Under the pieces are notes generated by a model. That model ran no database searches. It had not been told where the DNA came from and worked only from the letters and a program-made list of their open reading frames with translations. Both the position numbers and the translations under genes were made by a program. A stretch of DNA of 64,000 nucleotides from Cryptomeria japonica (taxonomy: Eukaryota; Streptophyta; Pinopsida; Cupressales; Cupressaceae): the NCBI RefSeq assembly GCF_030272615.1, contig NC_081414.1, positions 909,483,009-909,547,008 of the forward strand, read 5' to 3'. This document shows positions 35,901 through 46,775 of the stretch, piece after piece (the first letter of the stretch is position 1; each line of letters starts with the position of its first letter).

Positions 35901-37281
35901 AAAGATGCATATGTCCCCTCTCTGAAGACTATTTTGAACTAAAAATTGCATCCATCCATCCATAGATGAAAAGTACACTGAATTCGCCTCTCACCATCCT
36001 ATTGGTGAATCACAGTCAAGCTGACATTGATATACATTACCATGAAAAGACCATTTTACCATAAAATTAATGCACGGGCATGAACTAGGTCGGGCCCCAA
36101 AGTGGGTCCGGCTAAAAAAAAATCCGTTTTCATGCAGCTGACCTCTGAAATGCCTTAGGAACCTCAAACATACCTCTGGAAATTATTGGCACCATTTTCG
36201 GATCATCAAACTGAGTTTTACAACTTTTAGACACTTACGCCACATTTTCGCATTTAATCGCAAAGACTTAATTTTCAAATCAGTCAAAACACCTTTCTAG
36301 ACCTCGCCATCTGACAGGCGTGTACTCTGATATACAAGAATGAACTCTACAAAACAGTTTTGCAAGATGAATCCCGAGCGAAGAGATATTAATTATCGAA
36401 AATGACCAATTGGCTTTGTCGACACTGCGGACCTGATGAAGTCAATGTTCAGGTAACACATGATGCCTTTCTTAAAAATATCAAACGACCTCCGTAGACG
36501 TTCAAAACTAAGACATAGGTACCTTGAAGTATATATCAAATCTTAGAACACTCAGTTTGACCAAAAAACTGACTAGGGATAAATGGTGCACTCATGAAAA
36601 TGGCCACTTTAACTGATACGACAATGAAAGTATGAAAGACTGAAAAAGATGGCTCAAGAAACCCTTTTGAAAACCGATCAAACGGATTGGCAGTGGATTG
36701 AAACTTGAAACATAGCTTTTTATTTATACTAGTAACAGCCCGGAATAAACATTCTGACATAACACTCACTGAGGCAACTTTTACACTTATGCAAAATAGG
36801 GCTCCGACTAGTCACTGAAACAGGGACTTGTCAAAACATACAAACTGCAAAAACAGTTCGAGCTTGGTAAACTGAGCAAATGGATTCATGAAGACTTGAA
36901 ATTTTTCATGCTAACTCACATTTATGCATAGAATTGAATCCAATTTGAAATTATTCATGAAGATCAACAGGGCAAAAGATATAAACACCCAAAGTAGGCT
37001 ACTTAGTAAAATCTGCATTTGTGCCTAAAATGCACTTTCAGCTCACCCCTTGAAATGGGTACCTGATAAACCGATCCAAACTGAATTCTGAAAGTTTCAC
37101 ATCACTGTATAGGCCAAATGAAAGGTGTAGGATACACTTCCCAAGCCTTACCCTTTGAAAGTCAACTGGCTCCATTCTATCCCCTCTCTAACTAGGCCAT
37201 TGAAACTGACTCATTTGAAAATGGAGAGCAAAATTTTGAAATGGGCCTCTAAACTTGACTCAAATTTAATGAGTCCCAATA
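32992..37281 (-). repeat. 5' LTR of the gag-only element
   Basis: 4,290 bp, collinear with the left LTR along its whole length. The stretch matching 26000-26200 is almost identical, while the outer 160 bases show about nine differences. It has the same GC-rich block (about 34195-34880) and the same B3-like segment (35823-36062). Confidence 0.9.
35823..36062 (-). pseudogene. B3-like exon inside the right LTR
   Basis: Counterpart of 28162-28401, including the ATG-side start ('ATGGTAAAATGGTC') and the donor-like end. It shows that the fragment was part of the LTR before this insertion, since both LTRs of an element are copied from one template. Confidence 0.5.
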
Positions 37282-37792
37282 GATCTAACCAAGCATACTG
37301 TGCTAGTATCTAGATCATCTACATGTTGATTACTCATATCTTCGACAAGTCTGAAACCCTTAATTGGGTAGGCCCAACAAAGCCTTTGTAAATCCTCTAA
37401 CAAGGTGGCTCACAACCGTGAATCTGGAATTATCTCACAAGGTAGTCTTTAATAGGACTTATCTCCTAATAGAGATCTAGAATCCTAATAGGATCTGTTC
37501 TGGTGAAGAACATTATATGACCTTAACCGGTTTGGTTTCTATTCTGCAGATAGTTACTTGTGAGTTTCTGTTCACCGTGGTTTTTCCCATTTGGGTTTCC
37601 ATGTCAAAACATCTTGTGTTATGGTGATTATGCTCTTGTGGTGAATGCTTTATTTGTTGTTTGGTTTGCATTTGTCTTAACAGGCTTGTTAGTAAATATG
37701 TTATACCAATTAACTGCTAAACTGTTTAAGAGTTTGAGTTTAGTATTTTTTGGTATACTAATTCACCCCCCCTCTTTGTATTCATCATTATA

Positions 37793-39209
37793 TTCTAGAG
37801 TCTGATTTTGATGGATGATAACTCAACCAAGCAAACCAAGAAGACAATTTAAGCATAGAACAATAGATAACAGGTGTTTATGAATACTACAAATTGATCA
37901 AGCAGAATGACAAACTTGAAAAGTCATGCAAAGTGGCAACTCTAGACTGATGAAAATAGAGACTCGTACGACAATACTTCTTGAACCATATGACAAAAGA
38001 TACAAGAACAGATGACAAATTAGAAATTTCCTTTGAAAAAGCAGAGACTCGTATGACAAAACTTTATGAACCACATGACAAAACAAATTCCTCATACAAC
38101 AAAACTTTATGAATCATATGACAAAACAAATATATTGTACAACAAATCACCTGACTTGCACGACAGAGAACGGGAGAATGAAAAATATGTTTTGTTTTGC
38201 CGAATTTGGATTAGTGAATTTTGATGTTTTGCTTATGTTTTCCAGTTTTAGATGTCTGATTTTCAATTTAGGGATGAATACATAGCAAACACATGATGTG
38301 ATAAGCGACTTCAAGCATGCTAAACCCTAAGGAAGTTGGCTGAGGAGAGAAAACCTTTTCTTGCAAGCTTAGATACACACCCAATAGCTAATCAGTATAC
38401 GACCACTGAGTCTCACGCAATGGATTCTCAACGCCGTATTATGTAACTCCAAATTCTAATGGGGGCACAATATGGCAAGTGTCTTGGGAGAGTTACTATC
38501 TCTCTTGCACAAAGATTATCACCCTTTCGGAGGTGAATCAGGTAGCTTCTAATTTAACCAGAACTAGTAAGGGATCTGTTCGACGCGTCGGGGTATAATA
38601 CTCAATTAAGAGGTCTCCCAGCCTTGAAGAACAAGGTCTAATATATCCAAAGGTACGAAGGAGATCTATTCCTGAGCACTGTCGTTGACTTGATTTTCAT
38701 CAAATCATATTTATCTTATAGTGGGTTGGATTACTTGGCGTTATCCATTCCCACTTAGGTCATTCCCCTCGCACCGGTCGTAATGGCTTTAAGAGTTTTT
38801 AGCTCCTCGGGAGGGCAGGCCTGCTAAAGATATGCACTAATGAAAACAAAATATGAGTCTAGCTTTTTGATCACCTAAGAAAGGTGAGAGCATACTCGCC
38901 TATCATCAAAAACACAACATACATGATTGTTCATTTTTAGCCAAAATCAAGTGTGCCTAAAAAAACTTTAAGGAATACACAAAGTTTTGCTGAATTCTTT
39001 TAGGCAACCTACAAAATAGATCCATTAGTAGTCATTGATTTGTTTTGAATTTGGTCTTTGACAAGCGTATCTTTGACAATTGCTCTACAGAAAAGAGTTA
39101 GGACAGGCGTGAATTTGCATTACAAATGCGTTAAATTTGTATTTGCGAGAACTAGACAGGATACTGGAAAGATATATGCGAGGCTCCAGCCCCAGAGTGG
39201 GCGCCAAAA
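37793..39209 (-). mobile_element. Element A 5' leader, with short repeats
   Basis: Lies between the solo LTR and the 5' LTR of A. At about 37960-38165 a degenerate repeat based on 'gtatgacaaaactttatgaa' plus 'ccacatgacaaaacaaat' recurs four to five times. No gag domain was recognised. The PBS-like site is at 39189-39206, three bases inside the LTR. Confidence 0.6.
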
Positions 39210-40246
39210 TGTCGTGTATTTGTGAAGTGTGTATCTGTTATACCTACATCTGCAACACAAAAAACACTCAATAGATCTTTACAAGCATGGTTAGAAAAAT
39301 TAAAACAAATAAAAATAAACCATAGCTAATTGATCTATTGCCTCCTAGCAAATGCGAGTATGAATTTTTCTCTCAGATCTGGTTATGCAAATTCCAGTGA
39401 CTTGACTATACTTAAATGGAGGATTTAAATGGTGAAGATGCATGATCTAGTAATGATAGCATGATTTAAGCTATATGTTTCTATGGTTATTCTATAAAAT
39501 AAGCTAGAATGAAGATGCAATTAAGCTAAAATTGAACATGATAACAATGCTAAGAATGATTTGCTAAGAGCTATATGTCTATAGTAACAATGCTTGAATG
39601 CAAATGAGATGGGTTGATTATTGCTCCAAAGGGGTGAGGTGGCAGGAATCGATGGTCATGATTAAGTCTTAAGATATCAATGGTTAAATTGGAGGTTAGT
39701 AGGAGAAGGGGTTGGATGAAAGGGAACATTTGGAGGTTGGTAGGAGAAGGGTTTGGATAAAAGGGAACATTGTCATCTCCATGGTGACAAGTGTCAAGAA
39801 GCTTTGCTCATGAGAGGGCAAAGTGTCCAAGGAAAGGGGACATGGTGGTTAGGATGTGCAAGCTAAGATGGGGTTAATTAAACCTGGGGTTAGATGGAAT
39901 GAGTTAGGTTAAGAAGGGGTTAGGTTAGGAGGTTAGAAGTTAGGAGAATTTGAATTTAAAAATTCAAATAATAGGAAAAGGCTAATTAATCTCAACAACT
40001 CATAAATGTATTTGTTTTAATTAATTATGGGATTATTGAAATGAATTTGATGATGAATTTGATGCAGGGAATTAATTAATTAAAGGGGATTATGAAATGA
40101 ACCTATTAAATAAATCCTTAGATTTATTAATAAGTAGATGAAAGGTGGATTTTAATCAAATTTCTTAGTGAGTTCAATTAAATTAGGAAGGGGGATTAAT
40201 TAAATAATTGAATTAATTATCTTCAGACCATTTTTAGGTGTATACA
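39210..40246 (-). repeat. 5' LTR of element A
   Basis: Starts tgtcgtgtatttgtgaag and ends ttttaggtgtataca in plus reading. It is collinear with 17908-18996 and a little shorter. Confidence 0.9.
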
Positions 40247-40251
40247 GATCC

Positions 40252-40591
40252 TATCAATGTTAGTATAGTTTTTAGACCATTTGACTACCCACCTCTAACA
40301 ACTTGTGTGTATCCCTGCAACAAAATTTCTCCACAATAAAGCTTCACTTGGTTGTCCTATTAAGCATGGCATGATGCTTGAACCCTCAGTCTGAACTTTA
40401 ACTAGTTTTAAACATAAAGATGAATCATACTACATTACTACACTAACTAAAACTTTTAAAGAAGTTTTGTAGGTCACTGTGAAGCAAGACAACAATTTTT
40501 GTATGAGATTTTCCTTGTGGAAGACTATGTAAGGATATTGTTATTGCATTTATTAGTTGTCCATTTACTTGATATGTTTCCAATAAATGGT
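40252..40591. other. Spacer between element A and the next solo LTR
   Basis: About 340 bases of AT-rich sequence with no recognised gene or repeat. Confidence 0.5.
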
Positions 40592-40596
40592 ATAAG

Positions 40597-42781
40597 TGTT
40601 GGCAACAATAATGAAAGAAAACTGAGAGGGAGGGGCAGAGGGGGTTGAATCAGTTTTCACCAGATTGACAAACTTAACCACGAATACAAATATAATAAAC
40701 TAGAACAACAACAAAGATAAGAAAATTGATAGCACAACACACAACACCAAGATTTTGATGTGGAAAAACTGGTTAAGGGAAAAACCACGGTGGGAACCTA
40801 CCCACAATAAGATGATACTCTGCATTAGTATGTGAAAATAATTACAATGGGGAATGCACCAGCATTCAGGCACACTACCTAGAGCTCATAGCTCAATATA
40901 CAATAACTTGGAAGGCTACAACCTTCAGGGAAGTCTCACTAACTTACAACAAAATTTAGACTACAATCCAGAAGAAATGAAATGTAATAATAGCATCTGC
41001 TAATGCCTGACGACAACTCCGGTTAAGCACTTTTTTTTGCTCTACACCAATCTCTGCTCAATACACCACATTGAAAGATGAATCCCTTGTTTATACATAC
41101 ACCACTCTCTGATAATGCAGACACAACCTTCATACCTAAATTACACGAATTTATCAACTATTTATACAATTCAGCAACCTTGACTACAAGGTTGGCCAAA
41201 CCCTCAACTCACAATTACAAAATTACATCACACGATACAAAGATCTAACACTAGACCAATTTAATGATATACATGATATAACATGGACCTAAATCAAAGT
41301 CTCAAACATGTAACACCATCGAAAATCATGCCGAGATCAACTGCAACAGCACCAAGAATACAACATAACACAAAGAACATCACCGCTACACCACCAAGAA
41401 TACCACATAACATGAAGAACATCACGAGTTTAGAAAAATTACCAAAACTTGCACAATGATCAATGCGGATCATCAAAAAAAAAGAACACAATTAGGAAAC
41501 ACCAACAAGCATATTAGAATCATCTACAATAGCTGCACCAACATGACTTATCAAATCTTCATCGATCAACATCTGAAACTCAGGAGCACTTAAACAACAA
41601 CAACTATCACAAGGAAAGATAACTTGCGGAGCACCAAATTATGAGCCATATGAAATGTAGATACACATGAACATCCCAAAATCTCAACTCAAAATATGAT
41701 CACACCAGAATATACTGGAGGAAATACCGAACTCTGCAAAGCACTGATCAGAAAAACCAAACTGCAAACTGGATCATACATGATATGATCAATTAAGCTT
41801 CCAGATCACTGAAACCAATACAGAAAGATATAATGATACTATAAACATTTTATACACCGAACCATGATCCCAGTAAACCAATCTGCAATGGTGGTTGCAA
41901 TAAATCATAGGAATATGTTGACGTCAATGACAACAACATATCCTAGCAGCAACCACATTAATAAGGAGGAAAGGGAAATGGAAACTGAGAAGAACAAGGA
42001 TAAGGAGGATACGAGAAGGGACAAGGATAAAGATGGAGATGAGATTATTATGGATAAGCTCAAGAACTAGTTTGAGGCTCACCTGGGTTTTGATAGGTGG
42101 GTATATGAAAGAATTAAGAAACTGGAAAAAATAGCTAAGTAGTAGGAAGAGTAGGGAAAGAAAGATGAAAGTAACTAGGAGCTGTGGAAAAAGGTTATGG
42201 ATGAAAAAGTGGAAAAGTTGGAAGCTCAAATCAGTAAGCTGGAGGAAGGAAAGACAACCATGAAGAACTTCCTAATTATGATTCCAGAGATCCTCAACTC
42301 TGTGACCAAGAACATGGAGGAGATTGCTAAATACCTTGATGGCTCCAGCACATCCAAACCTTTTGTGGACCTTGATGTTGATGATGATGCTATTGAGGCT
42401 GGGAACATGGATAGTGCTCTTGGAGGTGCAACCAAAAGGACTAGGGCGAGTATGAAAAAAGAGGCCTTGGCCTCATCCAAGGAAATCCCAATGCTTAGGG
42501 ATAATATCAAAGAAATACAAGGGATTAGCAAAAAATTGGCTAATGCCCTTAAAAACATTAAGTAATTTGTCTTTTTTTTGTTTTGGCTGGATGTTGCTAG
42601 TTTTTTTGGGCTTTTGTGCTAGCTTTTGCCTAGTACTTTGCTGGTTTTTTTTGTAGAATGTCTTGTCTTGTTTCTTAATGCTCTTATCTTTTAAGGATCT
42701 TTTGTAAAGGGTTTTGGGGTCCATTCAAAACCTTTTTTTCCCGTAATTAAAAACATATCCTAGCAACAACAATGTCCAACA
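40597..42781 (-). mobile_element. Solo LTR (tgttgg family), holding a truncated LINE
   Basis: Opens tgttggcaac and closes gtccaaca, with exact flanking duplications ataag at 40592-40596 and 42782-42786. Own length is about 1.39 kb without the LINE insert. It shares phrases with the LTR at 45388: a 'gagagggggttgaatca' stretch near the left end, 'gtggaaaa' with 'aaaaccacggtggg', and 'ccggttaagcac' / 'ccgattaagcac'. It therefore belongs to the same, probably Copia-type, family. Minus orientation is inferred from that LTR. Confidence 0.85.
41954..42751 (+). mobile_element. 5'-truncated LINE carrying only ORF3 tail and 3' UTR
   Basis: Flanked by a 19-bp duplication with one mismatch, aacatatcctagcaRcaac, at 41935-41953 and 42752-42770. 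It carries the end of an ORF3 (open part 42197-42565) and a 3' UTR. The UTR matches the large LINE at 49610 read on its strand: both have 'tcttaatgctcttatctttt'-like text, 'cttttgtaaagggttt'-like text and a 'cttttttcccgtaattaaa' end. The protein tail also matches: 'LDVDDDAIEAGN...TKRTRASMKKEALASSK' here against 'LDIDPKTEGTGEAQG...KTRTRGKKKDLEDLK' there. There is no RT. A dead copy by truncation. Confidence 0.8.
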
Positions 42782-42786
42782 ATAAG

Positions 42787-45382
42787 TACCTTATTACATT
42801 CTTTAGCTAACTTAATCTGGGGTAGTCTGCTCAAATATGGTCATTCGTTGAAATGTAAAATGTTATCCCCATTACTGATGGTTTGATTTTGTATCGAAGT
42901 AGAAGAAATTGAATTCATTTTGTTACTAAATTAGTGAGCACATTGTGCTCCCATCTAGTTCTGATCTTGCTTTCATTCATTTCCATCCAAGTTAATTGAG
43001 ATTACATGGAAGCCATGAAAATTAAGGATCCATGTTTCTCTTTTTATTTTGTTTTACCCATCTAGTAGATGGAATTCTATGTCCACATGATTATTTATCA
43101 TTTTAGATATCTCATCTTTCCTGAGTTGTCTTTTGCTATTGATATGATTCAAACAGACCATCAAGCACAGGTAAATCCCACCCCATGTTGAAACTCTTCA
43201 TAGTTGTAAGTAGTTTATTAAAAATACAAATAGTTTTCTTTATGTTTAGTTTTTAATAATTTTCAATATTATAAGCAATTGATAAATGTAAATGTAATTT
43301 ATTGACTTTTAAAAATATGAAAAGCTTAAACTAATTGTAATTCTTCCTTTAATTTTTTTTTTAAAGATTTGTCTCAAATCATAACAATGCTTATGAAGAA
43401 GGAGAGGTTGATCTTCATGAAAAAATTCAAAATAATAATGATGCAAATGAAATAGAGGCATGCCATGTTTGATGACACAATTTTTTTATTAAATTATGAC
43501 ATAGACTTTATATGCTAACACTTTATCTATTGAAGGAAAATTAGAGACATATTTAGCCTTTTTTTCATTGAATTATATATGATTTCTCTTACACATTATG
43601 TTTATTTTTTGGTAATAAAGTTTCCATTCCTTCTATTCTCCCTTCTATGTCTGTCCATTCATAGTACTCACAATTTGAGAGGTTATATTATCAATTACAT
43701 TTTCAATTTATCTGTGTTTTAATATATTTGCAATATGCTCATTGCCCATCACCATCGATACCAAGAGTTTGAATTATTGTGTTTATGCATGTGTATCTAA
43801 GTAGGTCATTTCATTGCCAATTAGTAGTATTTTAAACGATATAAATGTATCCTAAAAATTATTATGTTTAGGGTTTCATGAATGGCATGTCTCTTTTTTG
43901 AGACAAGATCATCATGCAAAATTTCATGCCAACAAATGTATTGATTTGGCCTATTCTCTAACTCATATTCCTCTTTTCCTATTTCTATTTAACAATGCTT
44001 TAAAAAAGTATTGGACTATTTACTTTGTTTCTAAGCTTTGAAATTTATGTAATATATTACTTATTTCAATGTATGCTTTGTATCTTTAAATTAATTATTT
44101 ATACAAAATCAGTTAATCTCTGCATACAAATGTCTGTCATATTAAAATGTTCATCTATTGTGCTCTTTTAATAACATGTTGTTACATTTTACTAGATCTA
44201 CCATGCTCTTTTAGTAATATGTTTTTGGTAAAATCTAAATATTAAACGATATAAACATATACTAAAAATTATTATGTTTAAGGTTTCATGAATGACATGT
44301 CTCTCTTTTTAGATAGGGTTATCATGTAGAATTTTTAGAAAACAAATGTTTGAAATTGGCTATTCTATAATTCATATTCTCTTTTTCCTATTTCTATTTA
44401 ACAATGCTTTTAAAAAAATTTGAATTGTTTACTTTGTTTCAAACTTTTAAAATTTATCTTATATATAGCTGATTTCAATGTATGTTTCCTATCTTGAAAT
44501 TATTTATTTATACAAAATAATTTATTTTATGCATACAAATGACTGTCTAACATGTTATTTATTGGTATACATGTCAACTTGCATTGCTTCTACTCAAACA
44601 GGTGTTGTGAGTTGACTTGTATCTGCCAACAACTATACTAAGCAATATACTTCAAGTATGTAGCATATCCAATTTTCTGCTCTCATTTTCCTAAACATTC
44701 TTAATAAATTGATGGTACATCGTCGACACTAGTTCCTATTGTATTTGATCTTGTCTCTTCCGATGTTCCAGTCTCTACATCATCTTCAATGTTATTGTCA
44801 GTTTCTTTGGGGCCTATCGATGAACCTCCCCCTAAAATGGTGTAGGTCATCATTGCTCCTTCCCTAGAACTGCCCTTCATCACTTCGTTACTGGATATCC
44901 CTTTGTTATCCCAGCCATTGGATATGTTGCACATGTAGCTGGCATCTAATGTAGCTTTGTTTGACCCTCCTGTTTTGCAACTGCTTCTTCATCAGAGCTT
45001 TCTTGGGGTCCTCCAACCTACCATGGTTGACAAGTGACCTATGCCTCCTACAGACCCTAAATGCAAGTTTGAGGAGGGACCCATTATAGAATTTAATTGG
45101 TGCAAATCATCTCAAATATTCTCCTCACCAATCTCTTTATCTACTTTAGTGCCTGCTCCTTTGCCTATCTCTATTTGTGTTGTTGAGAAGGCCCCACCTT
45201 CTCTTGAGTTTGTCACTGCCCCTCTTGCTGATTTCAACAGTCTAGCTCTTGCTTCATCTCCTCGAATTGGGTCACCTACATCCTATACATAGGCATGCTT
45301 GTTTGAATCTCTAGAGGATATCTTGGCTATCTACTATCTTCACATGGTCATTGACCCTTGCCTCTTCTAATCTTGTGGATAG
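42787..45382. other. AT-rich spacer with two exon-like snippets
   Basis: No complete gene. A 64-base segment at about 43116-43179, between a ttttag acceptor-like and a cag|gtaaat donor-like site, reads 'YLIFPELSFAIDMIQTDHQA'. Another, at about 43367-43471, after a T-rich tract and aaag, reads 'NHNNAYEEGEVDLHEKI' and ends in a stop. The phases do not fit each other and no family is recognised, so they may be chance or remnants of one host gene. Short open frames at 44701-44934 (minus) and 45041-45292 (plus) show no domain. Confidence 0.35.
43832..44555. repeat. 410-bp tandem duplication, two diverged copies
   Basis: The copies start 'ttaaacgatataaa' at 43832 and 44242. They share 'ctaaaaattattatgttta', 'ggtttcatgaatg', 'tttctatttaacaatgctt' and 'tttatacaaaat' in the same order over at least 310 bases. 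Divergence is visibly high, so the duplication is old. No coding content. Confidence 0.8.
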
Positions 45383-45387
45383 GGATG

Positions 45388-46509
45388 TGTTGGAATAAAG
45401 GAACACTGAGAGGGGGGTTGAATCATTATTCTGCAAATTTTAACTTTTTTAATTTGTTCCTTCAACCACTTAATACATTAAACCAAAAGAAAGATGCAAG
45501 AATACAAGGCAATCAACCATGACACCATAACACATATTTTATATGTGGAAAACCTAGTCAAGAGAAAAACCATGGTGGGGATGAGACCCACAAGATGAGT
45601 ATAATCAGATATAAAGTTTTAAAATGAAATGCACATGCATTCAACCATACCGCCTACAGCTGACTTCTTAAAACAGAGAAGAGCTACAACCCAGGGAAGG
45701 CTCATTTCCTTAAAAATGTGTTACAAGATTACTAAAGTACATGAACTAAATAATAGCATCTACAAATGCCCAATTATAGTTCCGATTAAGCACATTACAC
45801 AAAATTTTCATATACTTCCTTATACTACACTATTCCACTATCCTGCTTTGATCGGGACCATAAATATCTAATCTGCGCATGTGCAACTATGCTTAGTCGA
45901 TCACAAAAACCTTTCACATTGACCACATATATTAAAATGATCAAATACATCACTTATATATATTTGCAACAAGATATTAGATCAACCACATGTCGACTTC
46001 AAGAACACCTAGCATATGATGAAATGTGTACATACTGTCAGCTAAATCTGAAATCAAAATACCAATACAGACCAAAACAATTATCCACACACTGCCACAA
46101 CCATTGGAATAAACACCTAGACCACAAAAATAATCACCAAAATTAATCCACATAATCTGCATAACAATTATCCACACAAGTCAACTACCCTACATTGATA
46201 AACTAAAAACTGATACACTAGATATTCTAACTTGAACACAAATCATCACTAAAGGCTAAAACTTTGGAATAAGGTTGTATGGATGTCCATCAACCTACAA
46301 ATAGATCCATAACACAATATGATAACCAGAAAGGATGTATCAACCAAAATGCACAACACTATCAGATGCTTTTTTCTAGTTTGTTGGACTTGAATCAATC
46401 TTGAATCTGACTTCAGGTAGGATCAAATACAACAATGTGCATGGGTGCACTAACTTGGGTTTCCATCAATAACAATACTAGATAACCTATGCAGTGTATC
46501 TTGCCAACA
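45388..46509 (-). repeat. 3' LTR of element B
   Basis: 1,122 bp with six-base inverted termini tgttgg...ccaaca. Same family as the solo LTR at 40597. The PPT lies at 46510-46528. Confidence 0.85.
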
Positions 46510-46775
46510 ATCTCCCCCTTTGGCATTGATGGCAACACTTAGTGAAAAATGACTAAGCGTCTGACTGAACACTGCAAAACTTCCAAATTCCAAAACTCCC
46601 AAAACTCCCACTGAGATGAATATAGCATTTTTCACTGCCCTACACTCTCCCATTGACATCAATGGAAAAGGTAGGGATCCGCATGCCAGAATTCATACAA
46701 AATTCCTATGAACAAACTCTCCTAACTTACATATATTTAAATACGTCTGCAAAAATATTCTTCAATAAGAACAGA

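Larger units (their letters stand above)
25318..37281 (-). mobile_element. Gag-only LTR element with 4.3-kb LTRs (TR-GAG / LARD-like)
   Basis: Two direct repeats, 25318-29618 and 32992-37281, flank a 3.4-kb interior, with an exact duplication gatct at 25313-25317 and 37282-37286. The interior codes only for a gag-type protein on the minus strand; no protease, RT, RNase H or integrase was recognised. That makes it non-autonomous and dependent on enzymes from another element. On the minus strand a PBS-like tagcgactctactaggta lies four bases inside the right LTR (32987-32970), close to the tggcgactctgctgggga type known in Tat elements. LTR ends are tg...ta rather than tg...ca. Sampled LTR stretches differ by a few per cent, less than in element A, as expected for the innermost insertion. 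Fossil with several breaks. Confidence 0.85.
24667..37787 (+). mobile_element. Solo LTR (Copia-like) in element A, split by a later insertion
   Basis: Own sequence is 24667-25317 and 37287-37787 (about 1.15 kb). It starts tgttggcattt and ends ...tattcatca, with exact 5-bp flanking duplications ttata at 24662-24666 and 37788-37792. The ending with 'attcaccccccctct' resembles the reverse complement of the tgttgg LTR family seen at 40597 and 45388, which supports plus orientation. There is no internal region, so it is the usual product of LTR-LTR recombination. It carries a 26-bp tandem repeat (tgtgatgagttaccaacc...) at 24981-25050. The gag-only element (25318-37281) sits inside it. Confidence 0.85.
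17908..40246 (-). mobile_element. Ty3/gypsy element A (Tat-like), host of a nested insertion series
   Basis: Bounded by LTRs 17908-18996 and 39210-40246 and flanked by an exact 5-bp duplication, gatcc, at 17903-17907 and 40247-40251. It is read on the minus strand, so its 5' LTR is on the right. A primer-binding-like site, tggcgcccactctggggc, lies at 39206-39189, and a purine tract, aaagagggacaaaa, directly abuts the 3' LTR. Recognised parts are protease, RNase H and integrase; RNase H before integrase fits the gypsy order. About 13.1 kb of its length is later insertions, leaving about 9.2 kb of its own DNA. It is a fossil with many breaks. The LTRs differ by roughly 7-8% in the portion I compared by eye, so it is old, probably many millions of years. 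Confidence 0.9.

Noticed and set aside
37560-37805. 81-codon hydrophobic plus-strand frame (possible membrane protein)
   Set aside because: It lies across the end of the solo LTR, whose boundary and TSD are clear; T-rich sequence gives hydrophobic codons.
44701-45292. Possible host gene from two short open frames (44701-44934 minus, 45041-45292 plus)
   Set aside because: Opposite strands, no domain and no splice context.
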